In this document: positions 1 to 10,845 of the stretch, piece after piece | Numbering within the stretch: the stretch's first letter is position 1 | Layout: each line of letters begins with the position of its first letter | Assembly (NCBI RefSeq): GCF_023101765.2 | Contig: NC_064224.1 | Location: 10,124,103-10,188,102, forward strand | Origin: Spodoptera frugiperda | Lineage: Eukaryota; Arthropoda; Insecta; Lepidoptera; Noctuidae | Length of the DNA: 64,000 bases | Direction: 5' to 3' | Program-made: the position numbers and the translations under genes | Notes under the pieces: generated by a model | The model's database searches: none | The model's input: the letters and a program-made list of their open reading frames with translations, nothing else | Told to the model about the DNA's origin: nothing

Positions 1-557
1 GACTGTAGAACACACATACTACATCAATACACACATATAGATGAAAATTTACAGTATATAATTATATAACGCGGTCGCGATTCAAACTGTACGGCTTCCA
101 CTTATAATTGAATTGGTGTTCTAGCCTCAGCCGAGTCTAGACCTAGGCAGCCTGAGTGAGTCTCGCGTGACGTCACCGTCGGCCGGACAACTTGCTTCAT
201 TTACATTCCATGTTCACAGACAGTGTCGATAGGGATTTAGAGATGAACCGAGTTTGTTTGATGTAGTCATTCTATTTGTTGTTTTGGTTATGTTTGAATA
301 GTTTTAAATGTTGTGTTATTGAAAACTATAACATTATTTGAGAAAATTTTAGCTATTTTATTTGGTTAGCATCTTTATCATGTTAATTATCACATCGTGT
401 AGCGAATGAATTCTTTGGCGACTGGGTGTTTTAGTTTTTTTGATAAATACTTAAATTTTAGGGCATACATCTTTTACTGTTTATTGAAAGAATATTGCTA
501 TGTCAGGTCTTTTATATACGATGTGCACCAATTTTTCACTCTATTTGTACTAGAAAT
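1..557. other. Gene-free start of window
   Basis: No ORF or exon with credible splice sites was seen. The stretch is AT-rich apart from a GC-richer patch at about 120-200 that contains a perfect CRE palindrome. Confidence 0.5.
168..175. promoter_or_regulatory. CRE palindrome TGACGTCA
   Basis: An exact 8-bp TGACGTCA sits in a locally GC-rich patch. CREB/ATF-type bZIP factors bind this sequence. No transcript start can be placed beside it, so a regulatory role is inferred from the motif alone. Confidence 0.3.
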
Positions 558-701
558 CCCATGTAATAAGGAGTAAGCCTATTACCATATATTGGACACA
601 ATTCTATGCTCCGTGCCTGAGCCCAGAAATATTTTGCCCGACCCAGGGATCGAACCCGAGACCCCTTTTCGGCAATCGCACTTGCGTCCACTCGACCAAC
701 G
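558..701 (-). repeat. SINE family A, 5' part
   Basis: This is a tRNA-derived SINE read on the minus strand. It carries the A-box-like 'ttggtcgagtgg' and the B-box-like 'ggttcgatccc' of a Pol III promoter, followed by the body that other copies share. The tail half is missing. It matches the full copies at 40,799 and 52,137. Confidence 0.8.
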
Positions 702-992
702 TTTTTTTTTTAGTTTATTATCTAGCCATACAAATGGGATTATCGATTGTGTTTTATAAAATACATTCATCTAAAGCTAGCTCCATGAATCCAAGCAGAC
801 TCCGAGACATACATCCGTGGTCACTTAGCTAAGCAAATACAGTCGTTAACGGAGTATCGACGACATTACAGTAATGGCGTCCAGTAAACAAACTCATAAA
901 GTTAATTGGGACGGAACGGCTCGTGTTGTTGCTATTATCGCCATATTTATGATAAAGGGGGGGCATTGGAGGGGTCACTGCGAGGGAGGGAA

Positions 993-1208
993 CCAGTATA
1001 AACTGATATTTAAATATACAGACAGATTATACAAAGCGAGTCCATGATACACTGGTTTTGTATACCTTGATTTGCGTGTGTACATGCTGTTTTATGTAAA
1101 CCAGTATAAGTTGACCGGTACTTGTGCAAAAAGATTATACAAAGCGAGACCATGATACACTGGTTTATTATAGCTAGATATGCAGCTGTGTGGACATGCT
1201 GTTTAAGT
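993..1208. repeat. Tandem duplication, 108-bp unit
   Basis: Two adjacent diverged copies lie at 993-1100 and 1101-1208. Both begin 'ccagtata', both carry 'agattatacaaagcgag' at the same offset (1024 and 1132), then 'ccatgatacactggttt' and 'catgctgttt'. No ORF runs through either unit. Confidence 0.75.
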
Positions 1209-1661
1209 ACACCTTCAAGTATGATTTAGTTGTAAACTGTGCAAGGGGTTGTATAGTACATATACATTATATGTGAAGGGATATTGATGTTGATGGTTGA
1301 TGATGGAGGAAGTCGTAAAATCAAGTTGATGGTTTCGGGATGTTAATGTGTGTTTGTTAATGCAGTGGTATTTATTAGATGTTAAATAATATTTATATTA
1401 GACAAATAATAGTTATCACACTGTTAGTGGCTACTGCTGACCAAAGCCTCGTTCTGCATGAAGAAGGTTTGAGTATTAATCATCACGTTTGCTCAATACA
1501 TATTGGCCAAGTCATAAATACTTGAATTTTTAGTGAAATGAACCATACACTAAACAACAATGAACGAGGTCTTATCAGTAAAATGCCCATTATCACCAAT
1601 GTCTCCTAAATTGAAAGAAACTTAGGAGTTCCTTTAAATTTAAAAAACTGAACATCAATTT

Positions 1662-1910
1662 AGTTTTCGCCAAACTATAAGTGACACCTTTTTTTGAGCA
1701 TCGCATTGCGTGAGACAAGAGGAAGTATCAGACTCTTACTAACTAAAAATCACCCCGTTCCTACTCCTACTTTTCGACCCGGAGCTCCGGTAACCACAGC
1801 TCCGGGTCATAAGTCACACCTAACAGAACAAGTAAGAGGTTAGTTTAGGTGCTTCCTCATGTTAAATAACTTTTAGTTGAATGATAGTTTGGGGGTGATT
1901 GGCGAAAACA
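1662..1910. mobile_element. Short TIR element (MITE-like) split by a SINE
   Basis: The ends are inverted: gttttcgcca at 1663-1672 and tggcgaaaac at 1900-1909. A related, uninterrupted copy lies at 35,731-35,844. With the inserted SINE removed, the element would be about 115-130 bp, typical of a miniature inverted-repeat element. It encodes no protein. Confidence 0.65.
1689..1808 (-). mobile_element. SINE family B nested in the TIR element
   Basis: It begins with a T-run, which is the poly-A tail of a minus-strand insertion, and ends with the family-B head (ggagctccggt on the plus strand). It is flanked by 12-bp direct repeats, ATAAGTGACACC at 1677-1688 and ATAAGTCACACC at 1809-1820, with one mismatch. 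The related copy at 35.7 kb is continuous across this point, which acts as an empty-site control. Confidence 0.8.
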
Positions 1911-1911
1911 G

Positions 1912-4494
1912 CCATTATTCTCATTAATATTGTAATCACTCACTCAACAAGACAGTCCTAGAGACCTATAAAAACTATCTAATATAGAAGCAAAAGTTTC
2001 TACAAACAAATTGAAGACGAGTTATAACAGAAACGAAGTGGAAACTCATTGGACGTGTGTAACGAGTTGCGAAGGGACCCAAAGGTCCCGAGGTACCCTA
2101 CAGAGGCTTCAACTCATATTTTCATGAATAAAAGGGTCCAGACAACTGGGTCTAGATCAAACACGGATTAGATAAAGGTTTACTAGGCAATTCAAAAACG
2201 TTTGGCCAATTTCTTTTTGAACTAAAGAGGACTATGTAAACGTAGTATCTATAAAGCATTCTTGTCAGTTAATGGTGTGTAAAAATACCTTTACAAATGT
2301 TTATTTTATTCCTATTTTACTTTTGCTCTATTATAATTTGGTACACGTTTTTGTATTGAGATAATAATTATTTATAGCCACTTGGGATACCGAATGAAAT
2401 GTTATTTTGTTTTAGTAGACAACTGTGAAACACGAATTTAAGTTGGAGAAACAAGATATTTTAATTTCTTAAATCGACATTGGAAACCTTATAGTATCAA
2501 AGTCGATCCTCTGGAAAGGTTTAACCAAGAAAAACAAAACATTACTTTACTTAACCATGACGCAATTCCGTCTAGCACCGTGCAATATTTAGCATCACTA
2601 GCGACAACTACCAACAGGTCAATGAACTCTTAAAACATCCCACAGTCTAATAAAGTAACAAATGACAATCTGCCGTACAAAGGATTACAAGTCATTAACT
2701 TTTGTATCCCGGCTCCCATTCGTTCATCTCTATTACATATGACGGACATTATACAGCCTGTGTATGTATGTGTGTGTGTCTGTGTGTGTACCTCGTTACA
2801 AAGATACAAGACTCATTAAAATTACCCAAAGATAACCCTCATTAATTCTATCTCTTTCAAATGTGCGCGAAATGATAGGGACAAAACATGGACCTTACAC
2901 CTTTGTTCATAAACATGTTGTGTGTTATATCATTATATGTAGATAATGCGTGATGGAGGCCTAATGTAATACCTTTCCTTCGCCTGTGGGACGACCCAAC
3001 ACTGATATGTACAGGGTACAGTGACGAGCGGAGCGGGCAGCGATTTCATAAAACCGTAAAATGTTTTTTATTACTTTTGCTAATTTTTATATCTACTCCA
3101 GTCTCGTAGACCAAATATATTGAGATTGAAATCATATTTCTAATGTTTTTTTGTATACAAATCTCTTCCTTATTCTATGAGGAAAAAGGTATAAAATACC
3201 AAAACATCTCCTGCTCAGTCAAACCATAAATAAACGACTTAAATCATATCACATGACACCAATAATTTCCAAAAAATGTGACCCAACTTATCAGTTCCCA
3301 TCAAATAAAATGTGTTGGCAATTTTCCGCTTATGCTACTCAGTTTCCCCCCTAACTTGGAAGGGGCTGAAAGTAATCACGGGCCGAGTTTTTCAGGAATC
3401 CTTATCGGCCACCTAAGCTTTCAGGGAAGGTTTTATTTTATTATGATAACGTGTATTACGTGTTCCTCGTCCGACTTTTTAGAAGGCTGGCTCTTAATAT
3501 TGTTTTTTTTTTATTTGTTCGTGTTTTTTTGGAGATAATTATGTTATCTGCTGTCTATTTTGTGAAGTTGAACATTGAGAGCGTATTTTTTTAATATTTT
3601 TTTCGACAAGTCTAACAAAAATGCCGATACTTATATATTCAGCTATTTTATTACTAGATTATAGTCGTATTGTACTTTTCTTAATCCATTTATTGTTTTG
3701 TTTACGTTCCAAGTCATGATGATACAACAAGAACATACATACATACAAGTAGAGTAGTGGCGACAGGCGGCGCCGGGCGGCTATTATTAGCTTCGATCGA
3801 TAGCCGCCGGCTTCGTTCCAGTTTGTTGAACTAAATCTACTACAACTGTGGCTAAGTGAACAAACTACTGCCTGCCTACCGTTTCACTAACTCAAGTTGA
3901 GATTTTATATTAATGTTTGTCTTATTTTATTTTTTAAATACTATCGTATTTTTATTCAAGTATTGCGTTACTACTGATGCTGTTTATGTAGTATATAAGT
4001 TAGCATTTAACGGACTATTGCATTTATCCAATCACAAATTACCTTTATGCAAATGCCTCTTCCGTTATCCTCTATCAAGCATCATATTACCAAAACTAAC
4101 CATATTTTCATATCAATTCTTAAACAAAAAGAAAAATGCACAACACATACACAAGTTTATTTACAACTTCTTACTCTGAACATTATTACCTCATCCCTCA
4201 TTCCCACGAAACATTTCATCGCATTTGATAATAATGGTTCACCACTCAATAGACGCCTTCGAAACAACAATACACAAAGAACACAAGAAAGTCACAATTT
4301 CAAAAGCTAAAAGTCGCAGTTAAGTAGTACAAAGAGCGCTCGTTATGATAATTGTGGCCAACTTAACTCTCCAAGTTACTCTTAAGTTTAACGTTTAATA
4401 AGTTCAAGTTACGTCACTCCGCCAACTTGATGAATTTACTTTGATTCGAGGGTTTCAAGTTCGGAGCCTTTATTTTGCACATAGAAATTGTTCG
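1912..4494. other. Gene-free, AT-rich
   Basis: No gene was supported. There is a GT-rich microsatellite at about 2761-2788 and a small GC patch at 3760-3815. Short ORFs here have no splice context or codon bias. Confidence 0.45.
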
Positions 4495-4552
4495 CGTAGT
4501 AACTTCGTAGCGGGATACTACGATGTAGACTACGGCGTAGCAGTATCGTAGC
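4495..4552. repeat. CTACG/CGTAG array 1
   Basis: Six CGTAG or CTACG words fall within about 58 bp, starting at 4495, 4506, 4518, 4530, 4536 and 4547. Most are 11-12 bp apart. It is one of five such arrays in the first 32 kb. The class is unknown. Confidence 0.6.
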
Positions 4553-5960
4553 CTTGACATGTACAGGTAAGATTTATATTGGCTACCTGCTTCGTAAATG
4601 GACTACGTTATATGAAGATAAGAAAAAAAATAATTACTTTTGTACGTAACATCAATAGTAGTTATAGTAAAATGAGTTTAAGGTTCGAAAAGTCTTTATT
4701 GATTTTGATTTTTCAAAACTTAAAGTCTGTTATTCGTATGTTTCATTTCTTATTTGCATAGTTTACATCGTGAATCGGAAAGTAAGTATGTGGTCAATGA
4801 ACTCTGCAATAACTTAGTCTGCGGCGTGTACTTAGTACTTACTGGTTCTTTTTTCTTATTGTTCGTGCTTATGGCAAACGTCACGACATTCGCAGTACTA
4901 GGGACTATTTAAATGAGGTTTTATTTGTTAATGTTGCTGAAGACGTTAGTATTTCTAGGCATGTACCGTATTCAAATAGTTGTACTGTAAAACTAAATAA
5001 AGTGTTTAACTACATGATCATATTATAGAAGGAATAGTTTCTCCAGATTATAAAAAAAGTTTGCCGTTAAAAAAACATTCTCTGCAATGTTTTTGTGTAA
5101 AAACATTTTATTTTCTCTTTCTCCAGACGTCACAGGGGAGAGTACAGGCACCGGACGTATCTCACAGATAACTCGCCAATTAAACGCAAAAGGAATTCTG
5201 AACTTTCAGACTTTTCAGAACGTTTTCACGAGGAGTCAGAAGTTTGTGCGGTTAATTAAAAAAAGCCGTCAGAAAAGTTTCTCGAGAACAATGCCAAGTA
5301 TGGAATCGTCTTCAAATTGCTTTTTTGAGGAAATTAATCTTATTTTTGAGGGAAAGTTCCTTTTATTTTGTGTTTTTACAAGTTTTATTGTTTTGTTAAC
5401 GCTTTATGCGGAAATGTGGTTTTAAGTTGAAGTATTCGTTTAATAGTAGAAACTGAATACCGATCCAATACCGGCTAAGCTGTTTAAATAAATAAGGGGA
5501 ATTTAATACCTTTGCAAAGCTAAACTGTCTAAGATAAAAATGGTTTCGAAGTAAAGAATACTAAAAAGAATTGGACAACATATGTGTTAACATTATTATT
5601 GATAGTTACTAGTGTAATAAATCTCATATTTACTTCAATCAATCTGGTAATAGAGAAGATAATTATTACTTTAAAACTACTACAATGGTCTCTGTTACCA
5701 ACTGCCTGGTACCTACTCGTACTACACATAGACATACATCTCCTAGCCGGCGCTAGATAGCAATATTAATACCCCGGCCGCGATACAATCGGGGTTGCCA
5801 ACATAAATAATGCGCGCTCGTTCAAACAACCTATTATTTTCAGCATGTAACCCACATAGCTCTCGAGGTAGATAACAACATCGATTGCTGTTTAAAATAG
5901 AAAGATTTTATTTATTCAACAATACTTATTTGTTAGAATATTTTTTATGGGATAGAGTAA

Positions 5961-6060
5961 CAAACGAGGAGAAGGGTCACCTGATGGTGTGCACCTACAG
6001 CACTAGAGAAGTTATAGGTCCGTTGCCAGCATTAATTAAGGGGAGTTGGGGAATGGGGAT
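5961..6060 (-). repeat. Dispersed repeat D, diverged copy
   Basis: On the minus strand it reads like the moth repeat 'gccggcaacg...gcttaccatcaggtg'. Here the plus strand shows 'gtcacctgatggt' and then 'ccgttgccagc'. Better copies lie at 61,318 and 40,300. Confidence 0.5.
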
Positions 6061-6563
6061 GGAGGATTAGGTCTCCAATAACCTCACTTAAAGGGCGAAA
6101 GACATCACAAACGTTTTATAAATTGCATATAATGCAAAGATATGCAATAACTTAAACAAAATACCACTACATAAAACTAGTTTTTACCGCAGAAAAATGT
6201 CCAATTCCACGTGTTGTTCGTAGTCGAGATAATGCACGATGCAATAAATTATCGTCAGACGCGACGCTCAACTATTTTTGTATGTGAATAATAGTTCTGC
6301 GTGGTACTTGGGACTATATAAAAATAAGCTCATTTTTCGCTTTCGGAAGATAAATGTTACAGTACACAACCGAATATTAAGCATACAACCTTTATGTGTA
6401 CCTCAGTTTACAGTTTTTAGTCAATATCGTTAAAACGACAGCATATACTGATGTTTTATGTTTGAAATGAATGGCATTGTGTACAAATCCATACAAAATC
6501 AATAAACAACTCCATAATACAAGTTTCCTAATAGCTCTGATTAACTTGATTGCGTCTGACTGT

Positions 6564-6639
6564 CGTAGCAGCGTAGCGGTGTCGTAGCAGTTTCGTAGCA
6601 TTGTCGTAGCCAGGCAAGTTTCGTAGACATCTGCCGTAG
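6564..6639 (+). repeat. CGTAG array 2
   Basis: Seven CGTAG words all lie on the plus strand, at 6564, 6572, 6583, 6594, 6605, 6622 and 6635. Three successive gaps are exactly 11 bp, about one helical turn. Unlike the other arrays, orientation is uniform. Confidence 0.65.
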
Positions 6640-6763
6640 ACATCAATATTGAGTTACGTTTGTTATTGTCGAATGCAGTTTGGATTACATTTTAGTTATA
6701 TAACATTTGCGCAAGTATAGTAGATTTACATAGTTTACTGAATTAGGGATCTGTATACTTAAT

Positions 6764-6950
6764 TATATAAAGCTGAAGAGTTTCTTTATTTGAATGCGTT
6801 GATTTCTAGAACTACCTACTGGTCTAAATTCAATAAATCTTTTTGTGTTGAATAGTCCATTTATCAAGGACGGTTAAAGACTATTATAAAACATCACACT
6901 ATGACCAATAAGAGACTAGCAGAGCGGGTCAACGGAGTCGCTAGTATCAC
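6764..6950 (+). mobile_element. Non-autonomous element ending in CTAGT, diverged copy
   Basis: It shares with 61,110-61,309 the start 'ataaagctgaagagttt', the middle 'tttttgtgttgaatagt', 'aaaacatcac' and the end 'gcagagcgggt...gctagtat'. A CTAGT end is compatible with a Helitron-type element, but no rolling-circle hairpin was proven. It has no coding capacity. Confidence 0.55.
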
Positions 6951-7265
6951 TAAAAATAGAACTCCAATCAAATATTTAAAACAAATAGCTGACTACAGTT
7001 AACCTCTTACTAAGAATCGTAATTACTAGGCAGTCATATGAAACGATTTACAGCGGAATTAATGGAATAGATAGCAAGTCAGTGGAAATCGCGTGTTTCG
7101 TGTAATGAGACAGTTTAGCTCACGATATTGTAAGCCTACCAGCGGTACGGAGTAATGTCGGCGACAATCTATTTCCCATGTTTTGTAGCTGATTTATTTA
7201 TTAGTTTTAGTATGCATAGATTGATTTGATAGGTTTCATTTTTATTCTGTGAAAATATCAAGTTA

Positions 7266-7400
7266 AGCGGCTGGGAACGTGTAGCGGATTCGATTCTCGC
7301 ACTGAGCAACTCTTTGTGTGATCTACAAATTGTATATCTCTAGTCTGGTCTGGGTGTCATGTGTGAAATTGTATATTTGTAAATGCAACCTGTGTTCTAA
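7266..7400 (+). repeat. SINE family C, 5'-truncated
   Basis: A B-box-like 'ggattcgattctcgc' is followed by the family body 'caactctttgtgtgatc', 'tctgggtgtcatgtgtg' and 'tttgtaaatgcaacc'. The A-box end is degraded. Compare the copy at 21,233. Confidence 0.75.
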
Positions 7401-8542
7401 CGTTAAAAAAAACATCAATATTAATGTCTATTTTTAGACAGCATCATTTATCTAGCGTAGCAATGTTGTCGGCGTTCTAAGTACATTCTCAATTGAAATT
7501 GGAGTTGAGGAATTTTACAAATAAACAATAGCTTAAAACCCTGAAATAAGATTTTAAAGTTTCGCTACAAACCTGAAAAATCTGTAAAACATTAATAAAA
7601 CCAACATGGCCAACAGTATAAAACCTCGCAATAGTTTCCCCCACCCCCCTCGACCCCACAAGACAGAACATTGTTCATTAATCTAAGGACGAGTGCTAGA
7701 GGGCGCTGCTGTGCTCGTTTTTTAATTTACACACACACACACACAATGATATAGTACTCACATCACGTGGTCGTCGCATTTTTATGTGTTTTGAGCACAT
7801 GTGGAGCGCAGTGAGGTTATTACATAGTTTATAGAAGTTGGAAGGTTTTATAAGAGCTATACTGAAGTTTTATTGAATTAAAAGTCAGAAAATGTTCATC
7901 TATTTTGTACTTGAGAGTATGTGTAGTTCAATGTTAATTTTACCGACCCTGTTGTTTTATATAACAAGCAACATATTAAGACATGTGGTGTTTCTTTAAT
8001 CCAATTAGGTAGCGTACTTCAGAATTTCCCATTTGACGTTGAACTTTCATTTCTACTTAAAGACATACATTTAATAAAAACTGCATTTGTAATCAATATC
8101 ACTATTAAATATTCAATTCACATTTCCTTCAACATGTTTTCTCAGTAAACGAGTTCGTTTAAAATTCCTCTCTGTATCCCATCCAATCTCCCGTCTCTGT
8201 CACACACGGCTTTTTACTTAATTAAAACTTTCCGCGAGAGGCAAGTCTTTTTATTATATACTTATACTACTGCACCTCCCTCTATCTTCTACACGAGGAA
8301 CACATTGTACATACATATGATATATATGGTATCTCCATTCATTTTGCGAGTATAACAAGGAATGTTTAGTTTAGTTTAAAGTTTGTTTTTTAATATAAGA
8401 GAATTGTAATTATCTTTTTTGTGGTTGCTTAATTTTGTATTTAGTTACACAATTTTATGTGGAAAAATAAAAACTTTAATTCAGGTGTTTTTATATGTTT
8501 AAGTTTGTGTCCTAAACTTAATTTGATGTTTCTCCTTTTCTT
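7401..8542. other. Gene-free
   Basis: It holds a (CA)n run at about 7731-7746 and 'gagggcgctgctgtg' at 7697-7711. No gene was supported. Confidence 0.45.
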
Positions 8543-8620
8543 TACATACATACATATCGTCACGCCTTTAATCCCCGAGGGGGTAGGCAGAGGTGTACAT
8601 TATGGCACGTAATGTCTGCA
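8543..8620 (-). repeat. SINE family A, 3' tail fragment
   Basis: A (TACA)n stretch is followed by 'cgtcacgcctttaatcccc' and 'taggcagaggtg', the reverse complement of the tail of full family-A copies. The tRNA-like head is absent. Confidence 0.75.
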
Positions 8621-10517
8621 CTCTATATGCACCTATGCAAATTAATTAAATGAAATAAAATAGCATAATTTTAAGCAAATTGAGTAGTAGTAATGATCGT
8701 TACTACTCAATAGCATTATGTATATTTCATATTATGTACTATGTATAAGACAATTACAATACCTACTACTAACTACTACTGGGTATTGAACAGTCGATTC
8801 AACAAGATATATTAATAGTGCGCACCTACAGCCTACACGTACACTTTGACATTATATTCGCTTATTAAGATATTAATTAAGATAACGACATCCCATTCAC
8901 TGTACTCTGATTATTATCACACATTGAAATTAATATATTAGTAGTATATAGTTCATGGAACGGATCATCGAATTATTTATCCTAGTTACTATGCGATTTA
9001 CGAGTAAAAGGTGAAAATGGACAATGGTGACGCCCAATTTTCAAAAGTCAGGAGTATATTTTTTTTTTCTATATACATAACATAGCCTTGTATCGCTTGG
9101 TAAGTAGAGACACACATTTATGTAACCTTTACTTAATTATCGTCGAGATATATTATGAGTTTAATGTATTTTTAACCGACTTTCCAAAAAAGAGGAGGTT
9201 CTCAATTCGGCCGGTATGCTTTTTTTCTATAATCGAAAACCGCCATCCTCTATTGAAAGCAGTTGTTAATGGCCACCAAACTGTAACTGTAATAATGTCG
9301 TATGAGTACTTGCTACACATTTAACAAGCATTACAGTAATGCGACGTATTATTTATTTACCGTCCCATTTCCCGGTACTAATGTTCCGCGTCGGCATGTA
9401 AAGCGAAGTAGCCTGAAACAGCCGTACAGCCTAGTTTCCTTCGCCTGAACTCTCGCTAACTATGGGAGCACGCGATACCTAACAAACATGTAAATTGTTG
9501 CGGAAGCCGGGCCGCGGAGCAAGTTGTGTACTCAGTACCATTAATAATTTTAAACTGATTTTTTATATTTCGAGATTTTTTCTTAAATGTATGTACGACA
9601 CAATCAAGTGTGTATAAAGAGATTGTGAATTTAGAAGGAGTGAAAGAGGTATACCTACAAGAATGGTGGTATGTGGTGTGTTATCTATGTCTACTCCAAC
9701 GGCAGGCGAGTATGATGATATGTATGTATGTACCTATGCTTTATGTTGGGCTTACATGTTTTAAGTTACAATTTACAATCGGTACATTTTCATATTTTGA
9801 CTTCATAGTGAATCTACTATCGCTATATGAACAAGCTGGAAAACTATACCGGAACATATTTTTAACTACGTATACACATACATACATATATCCGGATTGT
9901 AAAGGAAGGAAATAGACAGAAAAGTGAAATGTATTTTGTAGATTTGTTTTATATAACATAACGTTTTGGATTTCCCTGAGGAGTCGACCCTTTTCGCATT
10001 AAATGGGCACATATGCAAACTCCGGCCTGTCGAGATATGTCTAAAGGGGAACCTTAGGACGCTACGCATTGAAGCCTTTCATACACTATTGTGACTTCAA
10101 ACTAGCTACTATTGAGTTGGGCTTTAAGTGATTGTCGTTAATACTACTGTTATTGATCGATGTTAAAATTTAATAAACTATTGTATGTGTGAAGTTGTTA
10201 TAGTATTGTTATTAATCTTTAGGACTGTTTCAGATTGCGAGAAAAAATGGTTGTACGTATAAAGTTAAACGTTTCGAAATTTGTTAAACGTGGGTCGTGC
10301 GTATAATCCTGGCACTTAATTTGACGTGGAAACAAGTTACGAACAATAAAGCAACAGCCCAGCAATAAATATGGCCGCCCTCAGCTGACGGTCAGTTGCT
10401 GTCGTACATGGTTCAGTATTCGCTCGCGGCCGCCTGTAAATCAAGCCTCAATGATTTAAAACGATTTCGCGGCCGATTCGTGACCCAAATATTGATTTTT
10501 GGCGTACAACGAACACT
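8621..10517. other. Gene-free
   Basis: A 10-bp hairpin (ttgagtagta / tactactcaa) lies near 8680-8711. GC-richer DNA at 10,370-10,500 contains 'atggccgccctcagctg' and two GCGGCC-rich patches that could belong to the promoter region just downstream. No gene was supported. Confidence 0.4.
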
Positions 10518-10545
10518 TATAAAAAAGAACGGCCGACGTTCATTT
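10518..10545 (+). promoter_or_regulatory. Possible TATA and initiator pair
   Basis: TATAAAAAAG starts at 10,518. TTCATTTC, matching the arthropod initiator TCAKTY with A at 10,542, lies 24 bp downstream, shorter than the usual spacing of about 30 bp. A GC-rich patch precedes it. It would serve the small ORF at 10,690. Confidence 0.3.
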
Positions 10546-10689
10546 CACATAGCCAGCAAGCTACAATAAAATACTATTTTATTTCGTATATTTTTTATTA
10601 TACGATCGTTAATTGAATTTGGACTCTATTGTGTGGGGCCTGAGTTTGTTTTCAGTTTGTCGGGGCCGTAGATTTTATTTAAAGGTTTT

Positions 10690-10845
10690 ATGTTTAGCAA
10701 ACACGCGAAGATGGAAGGTAAATTGGAGGATGTCAATATTTTTTGGAATCGAAAGATGTTTCATTTGACGTCAGGCTCCGAATTTATGCGAAGACGACAG
10801 GGGACTGACTTTATCGCGAACAAGCCATTCTGGGGTTTAATATAA
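10690..10845 (+). CDS. Possible small gene or first exon (52 codons)
   Basis: An ATG opens a 52-codon frame starting MFSKHAKMEGKLEDV and ending KPFWGLI, about 150 bp downstream of a TATA/initiator pair. A splice donor (G|GTAAAT) follows codon nine at 10,717/10,718, so this could be a very short first coding exon (MFSKHAKME plus one base) rather than an intact small protein. The frame is lysine/arginine-rich with no signal peptide or membrane segment. No downstream exon or poly-A site was identified. The family is not recognised. Position and promoter-like context are the only support, and a chance ORF is entirely possible. Confidence 0.2.
   Translation: MFSKHAKMEGKLEDVNIFWNRKMFHLTSGSEFMRRRQGTDFIANKPFWGLI

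Noticed and set aside
5087..5425. Plus-strand ORF of 112 codons with a hydrophobic C-terminus and acceptor-like text before it
   Set aside because: No promoter, donor, codon bias or recognisable sequence; the hydrophobic part reflects T-rich DNA.
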